Position numbers and translations under genes: made by a program | Assembly (NCBI RefSeq): GCF_030269515.1 | Contig: NZ_BSTM01000010.1 | Coordinates: 62,001 to 126,000, forward strand | DNA from: Actinomadura sp. NBRC 104412 | GTDB taxonomy: Bacteria > Actinomycetota > Actinomycetes > Streptosporangiales > Streptosporangiaceae | Direction of reading: 5' to 3' | Length of the DNA: 64,000 nt | The notes under the pieces: model-generated | What the model was told of the DNA's origin: nothing | Database searches by the model: none | Seen by the model: the letters and a program-made list of their open reading frames with translations, nothing else | In this document: piece by piece, positions 53,646 to 62,189 of the stretch | Layout of the letters: every line of letters starts with the position of its first letter | How positions within the stretch are numbered: position 1 is the first letter of the stretch

Positions 53646-55727
53646 TCAGCCGTTGATGGCGTCGATGACGGCTTCGGGGGTGAGGGGGAGATCGCGGACC
53701 CGGACGCCGTCGAGGGCGTCGGCGACGGCGTTGGCGAGTGCGGCCGCCGTGGGACCTTGGGCGGCCTCCCCGGCGCCCACCGAGGGCGTGCCGGGGTGCT
53801 CGACGATGTCGACGGTGACGTGCGGGGTCTCGGAGAAGCGGAGGATGGGATAGGACTCCCAGTCGCCGCTGGTGATCCGGCGGCGGTCGAAACGGACCCG
53901 TTCCTTGAGCGTCCAGCTCGTGGCCTGGACGGCGCCGCCTTCGATCTGGTTGCGGACGCCGTCGGGGTTGACCACCCGGCCCACGTCCACCGCGATGGTC
54001 AGGCGCCGCGCGCGGATCCGCCGCCCGGCCTCGACGTCGGCGACCACCGCGCAGTAGGCACCGGCGTTCTTGTACTGGGCGAAGCCGATGCCGCGGCCGC
54101 CGTCCTCGAAGGGCGGGGGAGTGCCCCAGCCGGCGGCTTCGGCGGCGCGTTCGAGGACGGCGCGGGCGCGGTCGTCGGTGAGGTGGGCGAGGCGGAACTC
54201 CAGCGGGTCGGCGCCGGCGGCCCCGGCCAGCTCGTCCATGAAGGACTCGATCGCGAAGACGTTCATGAACGCGCCCAGCGAGCGCAGCGCCGACGAACGG
54301 ATCGGGGTCTCCAGCAGCCGGTGCCCGGTGACGCGGCGGTGCGGGAACGCGTAGATCGGGACGGCGTTACGGAGGGAACCGCCACCGCGTTCGAGCGGGG
54401 GATCGGCCGCGGCGGGCAGGTCGAGCGGGTCCTCCAGGTACGCGCCGGCGAGGAGGCCGGGGGCGCCGGCGAAGCCGGGACGGCCGGCGTGGCCCTGGCT
54501 CCACAGCTCGTACTCCCAGGAGGTCACGCGGCCCGTCGCCTCGTCGAGGGTCGCCGACACGTCCGCCGACATCGCCGAGCCGAACGGCGCCCAGGTCAGC
54601 TCGTCCTGCCGGGTCCACTGGACGAGGACGGGCCGGCCGGGCACCGCCCGTGCCAGCAGGACGGCGTCGAAAGCCGCGTCGTCGGCGGCGTTGTGGCCAT
54701 AGCAGCCGGCGCCGTCGACGTGGTCGACGTGGACGCGGGACTCCTCCAGTCCCAGGGAGTCGGCGATCGCGGTGCGCAGGGGATGGATGCCCTGGCTGTG
54801 CGTCCAGACCGAGATGGTGCCGTCGTCGTCCCAGCGGGCCGCGGCGCAGCTCGGCGCCATGGACGCGTGCGCGATGAAGGGCCTGCCGTACCGTGCCCGC
54901 AGCCTGCGGCCGGTGGCGGGCGGCTCGCCGACGGTGGGTGTCTCGATGGTCTGGTGGGGTCCCGAGCGCAGGTAGGCGTGCAGGTCGTTCTCGTCGGGGA
55001 GGGTGTCGCGCTCGTCCCATTCGGCGGTGTCGCGGAGGAGCGCGAGGGCTCGGGCGGCCCCGGCCTCGTCCGCGGCGACGACACCGAGGAACGAGCCGTC
55101 CCTGACCACGGTGACCTGGGGGTCCAGCCGCGACGCGCCGTACCGGAGGAGCCTGGCGCCCGGGGAGGGCGGGCGCAGCACGCGGCCGAAGAGCTGGCCG
55201 GGGAGGCGCAGGTCGTGCAGGTAGGCCGGTCGCCCCGCCACCTTGGCCGGCAGGTCGAGCCTGGGCAGGCTCCTGCCGATCTGCCCGGTGGGTTCGGCGG
55301 GTGCGCCCGCGGTCGCGTCCGGGTCCACGGGGACGCCGAGATCGACGCTCCCGGCCAGCTCGCCGTAGGAGGTGGTGAGGTCTCCGTAGGAGAGCCGCCC
55401 GTCCCGGACGGTGATCTTTCCGGGGTCGACCTCCCAGCGTCGGGCGGCCTCGGCCACGAACAACGCCCGCGCCTGGGCGCAGGCCGCCCGCAGCGCGGGG
55501 CCGGACGTGGCGATCGACAGGCTTCCGGCGGTGAAGCCCTCGTTCGGGCCGTACCGGGTGCTGGCGGGAAGCATCCGTATCCGCTCCGGAGGGACGCCCA
55601 GCGTGTCGGCGGCGATCTGCGAGAGGGCGGTGACGATGCCCTGGCCGATCTCGACCTTGCCGACACGAACCTCGATCGTCCCGTCCGGTTCGACGGTCAC
55701 ATGGCGGGAGACCGGGGCGCCCGTCAT
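53646..55727 (-). CDS. Xanthine dehydrogenase-family molybdenum-binding large subunit
   Basis: A 693-residue molybdopterin-binding subunit of the two-subunit type (isoquinoline 1-oxidoreductase/IorB-like), hydroxylating an aldehyde or N-heterocycle with water as oxygen donor. Early GKVEIGQGIVTALSQIAADTLG near residue 25 and the molybdenum-binding loop before it begin the fold. ALRSLGAF and the late GAGEAAQGP, with the catalytic Glu near residue 657, are present. The start overlaps the iron-sulfur subunit stop (ATGA). No FAD subunit is encoded nearby, consistent with the IorAB type that passes electrons elsewhere. The substrate is unknown. Confidence 0.87.
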   Translation of the reverse strand: MTGAPVSRHVTVEPDGTIEVRVGKVEIGQGIVTALSQIAADTLGVPPERIRMLPASTRYGPNEGFTAGSLSIATSGPALRAACAQARALFVAEAARRWEVDPGKITVRDGRLSYGDLTTSYGELAGSVDLGVPVDPDATAGAPAEPTGQIGRSLPRLDLPAKVAGRPAYLHDLRLPGQLFGRVLRPPSPGARLLRYGASRLDPQVTVVRDGSFLGVVAADEAGAARALALLRDTAEWDERDTLPDENDLHAYLRSGPHQTIETPTVGEPPATGRRLRARYGRPFIAHASMAPSCAAARWDDDGTISVWTHSQGIHPLRTAIADSLGLEESRVHVDHVDGAGCYGHNAADDAAFDAVLLARAVPGRPVLVQWTRQDELTWAPFGSAMSADVSATLDEATGRVTSWEYELWSQGHAGRPGFAGAPGLLAGAYLEDPLDLPAAADPPLERGGGSLRNAVPIYAFPHRRVTGHRLLETPIRSSALRSLGAFMNVFAIESFMDELAGAAGADPLEFRLAHLTDDRARAVLERAAEAAGWGTPPPFEDGGRGIGFAQYKNAGAYCAVVADVEAGRRIRARRLTIAVDVGRVVNPDGVRNQIEGGAVQATSWTLKERVRFDRRRITSGDWESYPILRFSETPHVTVDIVEHPGTPSVGAGEAAQGPTAAALANAVADALDGVRVRDLPLTPEAVIDAING

Positions 55728-56185
55728 TTCCGCACCTCCGCCAGGATGGCCTGGACGACGCGCCGCTGCACGCCGCAGCGGCACAGGTTGCGGTCCAGGG
55801 CCTCGGTGATCTCCTCCTCCGACGGCTCGGGGGTGGCGTCCAGCAGCGCGGCGGCGTTCACCGCTATCCCGGAGATGCAGTACGCGCACTGCGCCGCCTG
55901 GCCGTCCAGGATCGCCTGCTGGACGCGGTGCAGGGCGCCGTTGCCGCCCAGCCCCTCCACCGTCACCACCGTCCTGCCCTGCGCCGACCACATCGGGGTG
56001 TCGCAGGACGGGACCACGGCGCCGTCCAGCAGCACGAAGCACGCGCCGCACTGGCCGAGGCCGCAGCCGAAGCGGGTGCCGCGCAGGCCGAGATCGTTGC
56101 GCAGGACGTGCAGCAGCGAGGTGCCCGGATCGGCCTCCACGGTGACGTGCTCGCCGTTGACGGTGAACGTGAACGACCGCGTCAT
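55724..56185 (-). CDS. (2Fe-2S)-binding small subunit of the molybdenum hydroxylase
   Basis: A 153-residue electron-transfer subunit. The plant-type ferredoxin cluster Cys are in GTRFGCGLGQCGACFVLLDG near residue 40 and a further Cys follows in VPSCDTPM. The second, alpha-helical cluster is bound by AQCAYCISG and NLCRCG. The order is as in IorA and CoxS-type proteins. It overlaps GntR upstream and the large subunit downstream by ATGA, so production is stoichiometrically coupled. Confidence 0.93.
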   Translation of the reverse strand: MTRSFTFTVNGEHVTVEADPGTSLLHVLRNDLGLRGTRFGCGLGQCGACFVLLDGAVVPSCDTPMWSAQGRTVVTVEGLGGNGALHRVQQAILDGQAAQCAYCISGIAVNAAALLDATPEPSEEEITEALDRNLCRCGVQRRVVQAILAEVRK

Positions 56186-56961
56186 CCGGCGGGCCTCCCC
56201 TCCGATCCGGCCGGGACCTCCGAGAAGACCTCCGGGTGGCGGGACAGTTCGATGCGGGTGCGGCGGATGTGCCCGCTCAGATACCGCTCGGCGTCGACCG
56301 CGTCGCGGCGCTGCACGGCGTCCAGCAGCAGCCGGTGCTCCGAGTGCACCACCCAGCGCCGCTCCGGGCCGGTGAGGTGCATGAACGCGCGGCGGTAGTG
56401 CTGGGTGGAGTTCCACAGCCGCACCACCATCGCCAGGAGCTGGTCGATCGGGCAGCCCCGGTAGGTCAGCAGGTGGAACTCGCGGTCGAGGGTGAGGAAC
56501 TCGCCGACGTCGGTGTTCGCCTCGATCCGGAGCTGGAGGTCCCTGAGGCGGTCGAGGTCGTCCTCGGTGAGGTGCGGGAGGCTCTCGGCGAGCGCCAGAG
56601 CCTCCAGGCGCTCCCGCATCTGGTAGATCACGTCCACCTCGTGCATGTCGAGCCGGGGAACGCGGGCGCCCTTGTGCGCCTCGTGCTCGGTGAGCCCCTC
56701 GGCCTCCAGCATGCGCAGGGCCTCGCGCACCGGCAGCCTGCTCGCGCCGAACCTCGCCGCGACCTCCTCCTGCCGGATCCGCTCGCCGGGCGCGATCCGG
56801 CCGCTGAGGATCTCCTCCCGTAGGCATCCGGCAATCCGCCTGCTCGCCGCCTCCGGGGTCGCCTGCTTGCCTGCCGTCTGCTTCCCGGCCGTCTGTCTCT
56901 GTGCCGTCTGTTTCCGCGCCGCCTCCTGGTCCGGCGTCTCGCGGGTCGCGTCCAGGGTCAT
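56182..56961 (-). CDS. GntR-family (FCD-type) transcriptional regulator
   Basis: A 259-residue regulator. After a low-complexity N-terminus with repeats of Q/K/T/A/G (about residues 16-35) comes a winged helix: LREEILSGRIAPGERIRQEEVAARFGASRLPVREALRMLEAEGL. The C-terminal FCD domain has the metal-binding helix pattern DREFHLLTYRG and HRLLLDAVQRRD. It probably responds to a small acid that is the substrate or product of the hydroxylase and controls the operon and the divergent E1/E2 genes through the TTGGATCCA sites (57568 and 57630). It overlaps both neighbours by ATGA. Confidence 0.88.
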   Translation of the reverse strand: MTLDATRETPDQEAARKQTAQRQTAGKQTAGKQATPEAASRRIAGCLREEILSGRIAPGERIRQEEVAARFGASRLPVREALRMLEAEGLTEHEAHKGARVPRLDMHEVDVIYQMRERLEALALAESLPHLTEDDLDRLRDLQLRIEANTDVGEFLTLDREFHLLTYRGCPIDQLLAMVVRLWNSTQHYRRAFMHLTGPERRWVVHSEHRLLLDAVQRRDAVDAERYLSGHIRRTRIELSRHPEVFSEVPAGSEGRPAG

Positions 56962-57533
56962 GACCCGCCCGCCCGATCCCGGCCGGGGGCGCCGCGCGTC
57001 CAGGCGGCCGGGCGGTCCCGCGCCGCCAGGCGGTCGAACGCCTTGCCGCCAGGGTAGGAGACGAGCTCGAACTGCATCCCCCACGGGGCGAGGAAGTACA
57101 CCCAGCGCTGCCCCTCGCTCGGCCCCTTGCTGGCGGTCGGCTCGCCCAGGATCGTGACGTCCCGCTCACGCAGGTACGCGACGGCGGCGTCCAGGTCCTC
57201 CACGTACAGCGCGACGTGGTGCCCGCCGATGTCGCTGTTCCTGGGGACGGCGGTCCGCTGGTCCGGCGAGGCGTACTCGAACACCTCGAAGATCGCCTGG
57301 CCGCCGCAGCGGAAGAAGTGCAGCTCCCGCATCACCGCCCGGGGATGGACGCCCAGATGCTCGGTCATCCACCCGCCCTCGTCGTCGCGGAACGGCCCGA
57401 GCGTGTACAGGTACTCGCAGCCCAGGACGTCGACCAGGAACCGGGTCGCCTCCTCCAGGTCGGGCACGGTGAACCCGATGTGGTCGAGGCCGGTCAGGCC
57501 GGGCAGCCCCGGCGTCCCGGCGCCAGCGTCCAT
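56958..57533 (-). CDS. VOC-family (glyoxalase/dioxygenase-fold) protein
   Basis: A 191-residue two-motif vicinal-oxygen-chelate protein. GLDHIGFTVPDLEEATRFLVDVLGCEYLYTLG near residue 15 opens the first module; GGHHVALYVEDLDAAVAYL and WVYFLAPWGMQFELV form the second. Candidate metal ligands are the early His, the His of GHHVAL and the late Glu. It may be a lactoylglutathione lyase-like or dioxygenase enzyme. It is the first gene of the operon and has a GGGAG site upstream; translation is coupled to GntR. Confidence 0.84.
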   Translation of the reverse strand: MDAGAGTPGLPGLTGLDHIGFTVPDLEEATRFLVDVLGCEYLYTLGPFRDDEGGWMTEHLGVHPRAVMRELHFFRCGGQAIFEVFEYASPDQRTAVPRNSDIGGHHVALYVEDLDAAVAYLRERDVTILGEPTASKGPSEGQRWVYFLAPWGMQFELVSYPGGKAFDRLAARDRPAAWTRGAPGRDRAGGS

Positions 57534-57555
57534 CACGCACCACTCCCGCCCTGCC

Positions 57556-57576
57556 ACGGTAACCGTATTGGATCCA
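57556..57576. promoter_or_regulatory. Operator-like palindromes near the VOC operon start
   Basis: ACGGTAACCGT (57556-57566) is a perfect palindrome, followed at once by TTGGATCCA (57568-57576), which contains the palindrome TGGATCCA. Both sit within 45 bases upstream of the VOC start. They are candidate sites for the local GntR protein. Confidence 0.5.
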
Positions 57577-57629
57577 GGTATCGTATGCAGCCGCCCACCA
57601 CCGGTCCAGACTCCCGATCGGTCTGGATT

Positions 57630-57638
57630 TTGGATCCA
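57630..57638. promoter_or_regulatory. Second TTGGATCCA site
   Basis: An exact second copy of TTGGATCCA, 62 bases from the first, 61 bases before the E1 gene. Two identical sites in one divergent promoter region point to a shared regulator. Confidence 0.5.
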
Positions 57639-57661
57639 GCGCATGTCACGCTGAAAGCGCT

Positions 57662-57673
57662 ACAAACGATTGC
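57662..57673. promoter_or_regulatory. LacI-type operator-like site upstream of the E1 gene
   Basis: ACAAACGATTGC resembles the site at 47545 and the perfect palindrome at 41553. It lies 26 bases before the E1 start; an AAAGCGCT element with the same CG centre adjoins it. It may be bound by a LacI protein. Confidence 0.4.
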
Positions 57674-57698
57674 ACCACAGCGAAACGCGGGAGCGGCC

Positions 57699-59870
57699 AT
57701 GCCCCGGCATCAGCGGCTCGATCCTCACGCGCCCTGGGTGGAGGTCGGCGCGACCGACTCCGACTGGGACGTGGCCGATCCGTCACTGCTCACCTCGATG
57801 CTCGCGCAACTGGTCCTCATCAGGACGTTCGAGGAGTACGTCCTCGACCTCGCCAAGAACGGGCTCGTCCACGGCCCGGCGCACTCCAGCATCGGGCAGG
57901 AGGGCGGGGCGGTCGGCTCGATCCTGCCCCTCACCAGCCAGGACACCGTCAACGGCTCCCACCGGGGGCATCACCAGTTCCTTGCCAAGGCCCTCGCCCA
58001 CGTCGAGCCCAAGGGCATCGACCCGGCGCGCGAGTTCTCCCCCGAGGTCCGCGCCGTCCTGCTGAGGACGCTCGCCGAGATCTGCGGGCTGGACCGCGGG
58101 TTCTCGCACGGGCGCGGCGGCTCCATGCATCTGCGGTGGCCGGAGGCGGGCGCGATCGGCACCAACGCCATCGTCGGCGGCGGAGTGCCGCTGGCCGCCG
58201 GTTCGGCCTGGGCGCACAAACGGGCCGGGACCGACAACGTGGCGGTCACCTACTTCGGGGACGGCGCCGCCAACATCGGGTCGACGCTGGAGACGTTCAA
58301 CCTCGCCGCCGCCTGGCGGCTTCCGCTGTGCTTCTTCATCGAGAACAACCGGTACGCCGTCTCCACCAGCGTCCTGGAGGCCACGGGCGAGCCGCGGCTG
58401 TCCGGGCGCGGCCCGGGCTTCGGCATCCCTGCCTGGAAGGTGGACGGGATGGATCCCCTGGCCGTCCACCTGGCCATGGAGGAGGCCCTGGCGCACCTGC
58501 GCGGCGGCCACGGCCCGGCGGTGATCGAGGCGGACGTGTACCGCTACTTCCACCAGAACGGCCCCTTCCCCGGCAGCGCGTTCGGCTACCGCAGCAAGGA
58601 GGAGGAGCGCGAGTGGCGGGCGCGGGACCCGATCGAGCGGGTGCGCGGGCACCTGGCCCGGCGCGGCGTCCTGGCGCGCGAGGACAGCGAGGCGTTCATC
58701 GGACGGGCGCGGGCGCTGATGGCGGAGATCGGCGATGAGCTGGTCGAACAGATCCCGGGCGAACGTCCGGGACGCCGCCGGATCAAGGCCGCGGAGTGGC
58801 CCTCGCCGGACTTCGCGCATGTCGGCGTGCGCGGCGACCTGAGCGAGTTCGAGGGGGCGCGGTTCGCCGAGCGCGAGACGTTCACCGGGGCGCTGGCCGA
58901 GCAGAAGTTCATCGACGCCGTGTCGGGCGTGATGGCGCGGCGGATGGCCACCGACGACCGCATCATCGTGCTGGGCGAGGACGTGCACCGGCTCAACGGC
59001 GGCACCAACGGCGCCACCCGCGGCCTCGCCGCCGCCCACCCCGACCGCGTCCTGGGGACGCCCATCAGCGAGAACGCGTTCACCGGGCTCGCCGGAGGCA
59101 TGGCGCTGGACGGCCGGTACCGGCCCGTCGTGGAGCTGATGTACGCCGACTTCATGTGGGTCGCGGCCGACCAGATCTTCAACCAGATCGGCAAGGCCCG
59201 GCACATGTTCGGCGGCGAGGACGGCGTGCCGCTCGTGCTGCGCAGCAAGGTCGCCATGGGCACCGGGTACGGCTCGCAGCACTCCATGGACCCCGCGGGG
59301 ATCTTCGCCACCGCCCCCGGCTGGCGGATCGCCGCCCCCACCACGCCGTTCGACTACGTCGGGATGATGAACAGCGCGCTGCGCTGCGAGGACCCGGTGG
59401 TCGTCCTCGAACACGTGGACCTGTACACCTCCACGGGCCTCGGGCCGGTGGATGACCTGGACTACTGCATCCCCATCGGCCGCGCCGCCGTCAGACGGAC
59501 GGGGTCACGGGTGACCGTCCTGACCTATCTGGCGATGACGCCCATCGTGCTGCAGGTCGCGGACGAGGTGGACGCCGAGGTGATCGACCTGCGCTGGCTG
59601 GACCGCGCCGGCGTGGACTGGGAGACGATCGGCGCCAGCGTCCGCAAGACCAACAACGTCCTGATCGCCGAGCAGGGGCCGGTGGGCGCCTCCTACGGCG
59701 GCTGGCTGGCCGACGAGCTCCAGCGCCGCCTCTTCGACTGGCTCGACCAGCCGGTGCAGCGGGTGACCGGGGGCGAGGCGTCCCCGAGCATCAGCAAGGT
59801 GCTGGAACGCGCGGCGATCGCCGGGGCCGAGGAGGTCAGGGCCAAGCTCGCCGAGATGACGGCGTACTGA
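57699..59870 (+). CDS. Thiamine-diphosphate dehydrogenase E1, alpha-beta fusion (2-oxoacid/acetoin-type)
   Basis: A 723-residue fusion of E1 alpha (about 30-340) and E1 beta (390-723), the decarboxylase part of a 2-oxoacid or acetoin dehydrogenase complex. The ThDP motif is VTYFGDGAANIGSTLETFNLAAAWRLPLCFFIENN near residue 185. FSHGRGGSMHLRW and GTNAIVGGGVPLAAG precede it. The beta half has VLGEDVHRLNGGTNG, GTPISENAFTG and VVELMYADFMW. The ATG at 57699 has GGGAG nearby. It is followed after 1 base by the E2-like gene and divergent from the VOC-GntR-hydroxylase operon. No E3 gene or lipoyl domain is seen. The substrate is unknown. Confidence 0.9.
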   Translation: MPRHQRLDPHAPWVEVGATDSDWDVADPSLLTSMLAQLVLIRTFEEYVLDLAKNGLVHGPAHSSIGQEGGAVGSILPLTSQDTVNGSHRGHHQFLAKALAHVEPKGIDPAREFSPEVRAVLLRTLAEICGLDRGFSHGRGGSMHLRWPEAGAIGTNAIVGGGVPLAAGSAWAHKRAGTDNVAVTYFGDGAANIGSTLETFNLAAAWRLPLCFFIENNRYAVSTSVLEATGEPRLSGRGPGFGIPAWKVDGMDPLAVHLAMEEALAHLRGGHGPAVIEADVYRYFHQNGPFPGSAFGYRSKEEEREWRARDPIERVRGHLARRGVLAREDSEAFIGRARALMAEIGDELVEQIPGERPGRRRIKAAEWPSPDFAHVGVRGDLSEFEGARFAERETFTGALAEQKFIDAVSGVMARRMATDDRIIVLGEDVHRLNGGTNGATRGLAAAHPDRVLGTPISENAFTGLAGGMALDGRYRPVVELMYADFMWVAADQIFNQIGKARHMFGGEDGVPLVLRSKVAMGTGYGSQHSMDPAGIFATAPGWRIAAPTTPFDYVGMMNSALRCEDPVVVLEHVDLYTSTGLGPVDDLDYCIPIGRAAVRRTGSRVTVLTYLAMTPIVLQVADEVDAEVIDLRWLDRAGVDWETIGASVRKTNNVLIAEQGPVGASYGGWLADELQRRLFDWLDQPVQRVTGGEASPSISKVLERAAIAGAEEVRAKLAEMTAY

Positions 59871-59871
59871 C

Positions 59872-60654
59872 ATGGCCGCGCGCGTCTTCGCCAGCCCGAA
59901 TGCCCGCCGCCTGGCGCGGGAGGCGGGCCTGCGCATCGACGACCTCACCGGGACGGGTCCGGGCGGCCGCATCATCGGCCGTGACGTGCGGGCCGCGCTC
60001 CGTGCCCCTGTGCCTACCTCTGTGCCCGCTGTGCCCGTCACCGCCCCTGCACGCACGGGCGGCCCGCAGATCTCCGTGCGGGCCACGGTGCGGGTCCGCC
60101 GGTTGCTGAAGTTGCGCGACCGGCTGAACGACGACGGCGAGCCGGAGCGGATCTCGCTGGACGATCTGCTGGTCAGGGCCGCCGCCCGCGCGCACCGCCT
60201 CACCCGTGCGATGAACCCGTCCGCCGAGCCGGACGTGAACATGGACATGGACGTGGCCGTCGCGATCCCCACCGCCCGCGGCCTGGTGACGCCCGTGCTG
60301 AAGGGCGCCGACGGGATGCCGCTGTCCGCCCTCGCCGCCGCGCTCCGCGACCTCTCGGCACGTGCGGACGAACTGCGCGCGGACGAGACGGGCGGCGGCT
60401 CCCTCACCGTGATCGATCTGGGCTCGTACGGGACGGAGGAGGTCGACGCGGCCGTGTCGCCCTCCCGTCCGGCGGTCCTGGCGGTCGGCGCCGTCCACGA
60501 GGAGCCGGTCGTGAGAAAGGGACGTGTGAAGCCGGCCCAGGTCATGAAGGTGACGCTCTCCGTCGATCCCCGTGTCATCGAGGTCACCGCCGCGGCCGAC
60601 TGGATGCGGACGTTCGTCGGGCTCCTCCGCGATCCCGTCCGCGTCCTCCTCTGA
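59872..60654 (+). CDS. E2-like acyltransferase remnant or variant lacking lipoyl domain and catalytic His
   Basis: A 260-residue protein related to dihydrolipoamide acyltransferases. Residues 5-42 are the peripheral-subunit-binding domain (FASPNARRLAREAGLRIDDLTGTGPGGRIIGRDV). A Pro/Ala linker follows. Residues 65-255 are a shortened catalytic domain with ISVRATVRVRRLLKLRDRLND, VAVAIPTARGLVTPVL and SLTVIDLGSYGTEEV. The lipoyl domain is missing. The active-site DHRxxDG is DPRVIEV, so the catalytic His is Pro and the DG is EV. It cannot act as a normal E2; it may be a scaffold, or the transfer step is done by another protein. Confidence 0.8.
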   Translation: MAARVFASPNARRLAREAGLRIDDLTGTGPGGRIIGRDVRAALRAPVPTSVPAVPVTAPARTGGPQISVRATVRVRRLLKLRDRLNDDGEPERISLDDLLVRAAARAHRLTRAMNPSAEPDVNMDMDVAVAIPTARGLVTPVLKGADGMPLSALAAALRDLSARADELRADETGGGSLTVIDLGSYGTEEVDAAVSPSRPAVLAVGAVHEEPVVRKGRVKPAQVMKVTLSVDPRVIEVTAAADWMRTFVGLLRDPVRVLL

Positions 60655-60670
60655 CCCCGTGGGGGCGGGA

Positions 60671-60709
60671 GGGCGCGCCGGCCCCGCATCGCGCGGGGCC
60701 GGCGCGCCC
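60671..60709. terminator. Strong bidirectional hairpin terminator
   Basis: A perfect 17-bp stem (GGGCGCGCCGGCCCCGC and its complement) with a 5-base loop ATCGC, between the convergent E2-like and permease stops (5 bases from the latter). Confidence 0.8.
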
Positions 60710-60713
60710 GGTC

Positions 60714-62147
60714 TCAGTCGAGCCAGCCGGGGGCGATGAGGAAGAGCCAGGCGGCGGTCGGGGCGAGGACGACGATCGCCGCGCCGTAGACCAGCAGCCT
60801 GCGGTAGAAGACCTCGCGCGCCATGCCGCGCACGTTGGCGACCAGCAGCGCGCCGGTGGTGGAGAACGGGCTGATGTCCACGATCGACGAGGAGATCGCC
60901 AGCGCCACGATCACGCCGACCACGCCGATCTCCCCGGTCTGCAGGAACGGCACGGCCAGCGGGATCAGCGCGCCCAGGATCCCGACCGTGGAGGCGAACG
61001 CCGACACCACGCCGCCGACGTAGCAGATCAGCAGCCCGGCCAGCAGCGGGGCGTCGATGCCCGCCACCGCGTCGCCGACGTAGTCGATGGTGCCCATCTC
61101 CTCCATCACCCCGACATAGGTGACCACCCCGCCGATCAGCAGCACGGTCGGCCAGGCGATCTTCTCCACCGCGCCCTTGTGCGCCTTCGGCGAGGTGATC
61201 GCCAGGACGACGGCGATGGTGATGGCGACCAGGCCCACGTCCAGCTCGAACGCCAGGGTGGCGACGCAGAGGACGAGGATCCCGGTGAGGGTGAGGATCT
61301 GGTGGGGCGTCAGCCGCAGGTCGCGCGCCGGGGCGGACTCCGGCCCGCCCGTCCCCGCGGGCTCCTTGCCGGTCTTGGTGGCGGTGGTCGCCGCCCTGCC
61401 GTCGGTGCTGGTGCCGGTGTCGGCGCCGGTGTCGGTCACGCCTTCCCTGGACGGGTCGACTCCGGACGCGGGCTTCCCGCCGCCGGGTACGGACACGGCC
61501 GTCCCGCCGTCCGCTCCGTCCGTGGGCTGGATGCGGCGCTGGTGCACGAGGGCGAAACCGCCGAAGATCACGAAGGCGATCGCGCCGCAGACCACGTTGA
61601 ACACCAGGCTGCCGAGGAACAGCGCGAGATCGTTGCCCTCCAGCCCGGCCTCGTCCAGGACGCCGTTGACGATGCCGCCCAGCACGCTGATGGGGGAGAA
61701 CGCCCCCGCGTTGGTGCCGTGCGCGACCAGGACGCCGATCAGCATGGCGTTGATGCCGTACTCGGCGGCGAACCCGAAGGCGATGGGCGCGAGGATCGCG
61801 GCGACCGCCGGGGCGGGCGCGCCGATGGCCGTGAAGAGGGCGGCGAGCAGGAACATCACGATGGGGATGGCGACGATCCTGCCGCGCACCGCCCGCACGG
61901 ACGCGCGGACGACCCAGTCGATGGTCCCGTTGTTGGTGGCGATCGCGAACAGGTACGTGACGCCGACCAGGATCGCGAACAGGCCGCCGGGGAAGGCGCC
62001 GACGATGTCGTCCTCGGACATCTCCGCGACCAGCGTCCCGACGAGGAACGCGCCGGCCAGGGCCAGCGCGCCCAGATTGATGGGCAGGACGGTGGCGATG
62101 ACGAACATCGCCACCAAGGCGAGGATCGATATCAGTTCGGGTGACAC
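60714..62147 (-). CDS. MatC/SLC13-type dicarboxylate permease
   Basis: A 477-residue membrane protein with 11-12 helices in two halves joined by a polar, Thr/Gly/Ala-rich cytoplasmic linker of about 70 residues (about 210-280). The opening VIATVLPINLGALALAGAFLVGTLV is like MatC malonate/dicarboxylate carriers, and the second half has the twin motif SSSIVDISPFSTTGAL near residue 405. It probably imports a dicarboxylate or other organic acid. The start is a GTG at 62147 with a weak ribosome site. It lies 42 bases downstream of the Fe-S oxidase gene on the same strand and may share its transcript. Confidence 0.82.
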   Translation of the reverse strand: MSPELISILALVAMFVIATVLPINLGALALAGAFLVGTLVAEMSEDDIVGAFPGGLFAILVGVTYLFAIATNNGTIDWVVRASVRAVRGRIVAIPIVMFLLAALFTAIGAPAPAVAAILAPIAFGFAAEYGINAMLIGVLVAHGTNAGAFSPISVLGGIVNGVLDEAGLEGNDLALFLGSLVFNVVCGAIAFVIFGGFALVHQRRIQPTDGADGGTAVSVPGGGKPASGVDPSREGVTDTGADTGTSTDGRAATTATKTGKEPAGTGGPESAPARDLRLTPHQILTLTGILVLCVATLAFELDVGLVAITIAVVLAITSPKAHKGAVEKIAWPTVLLIGGVVTYVGVMEEMGTIDYVGDAVAGIDAPLLAGLLICYVGGVVSAFASTVGILGALIPLAVPFLQTGEIGVVGVIVALAISSSIVDISPFSTTGALLVANVRGMAREVFYRRLLVYGAAIVVLAPTAAWLFLIAPGWLD

Positions 62148-62189
62148 GGTGGGGCGTCTCCGTTCTCCCCCGAATGGCGGTAGGGCGGA

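Noticed and set aside
53259..56375. A 1038-codon plus-strand frame
   Set aside because: It is a shadow of the molybdenum hydroxylase genes on the other strand.
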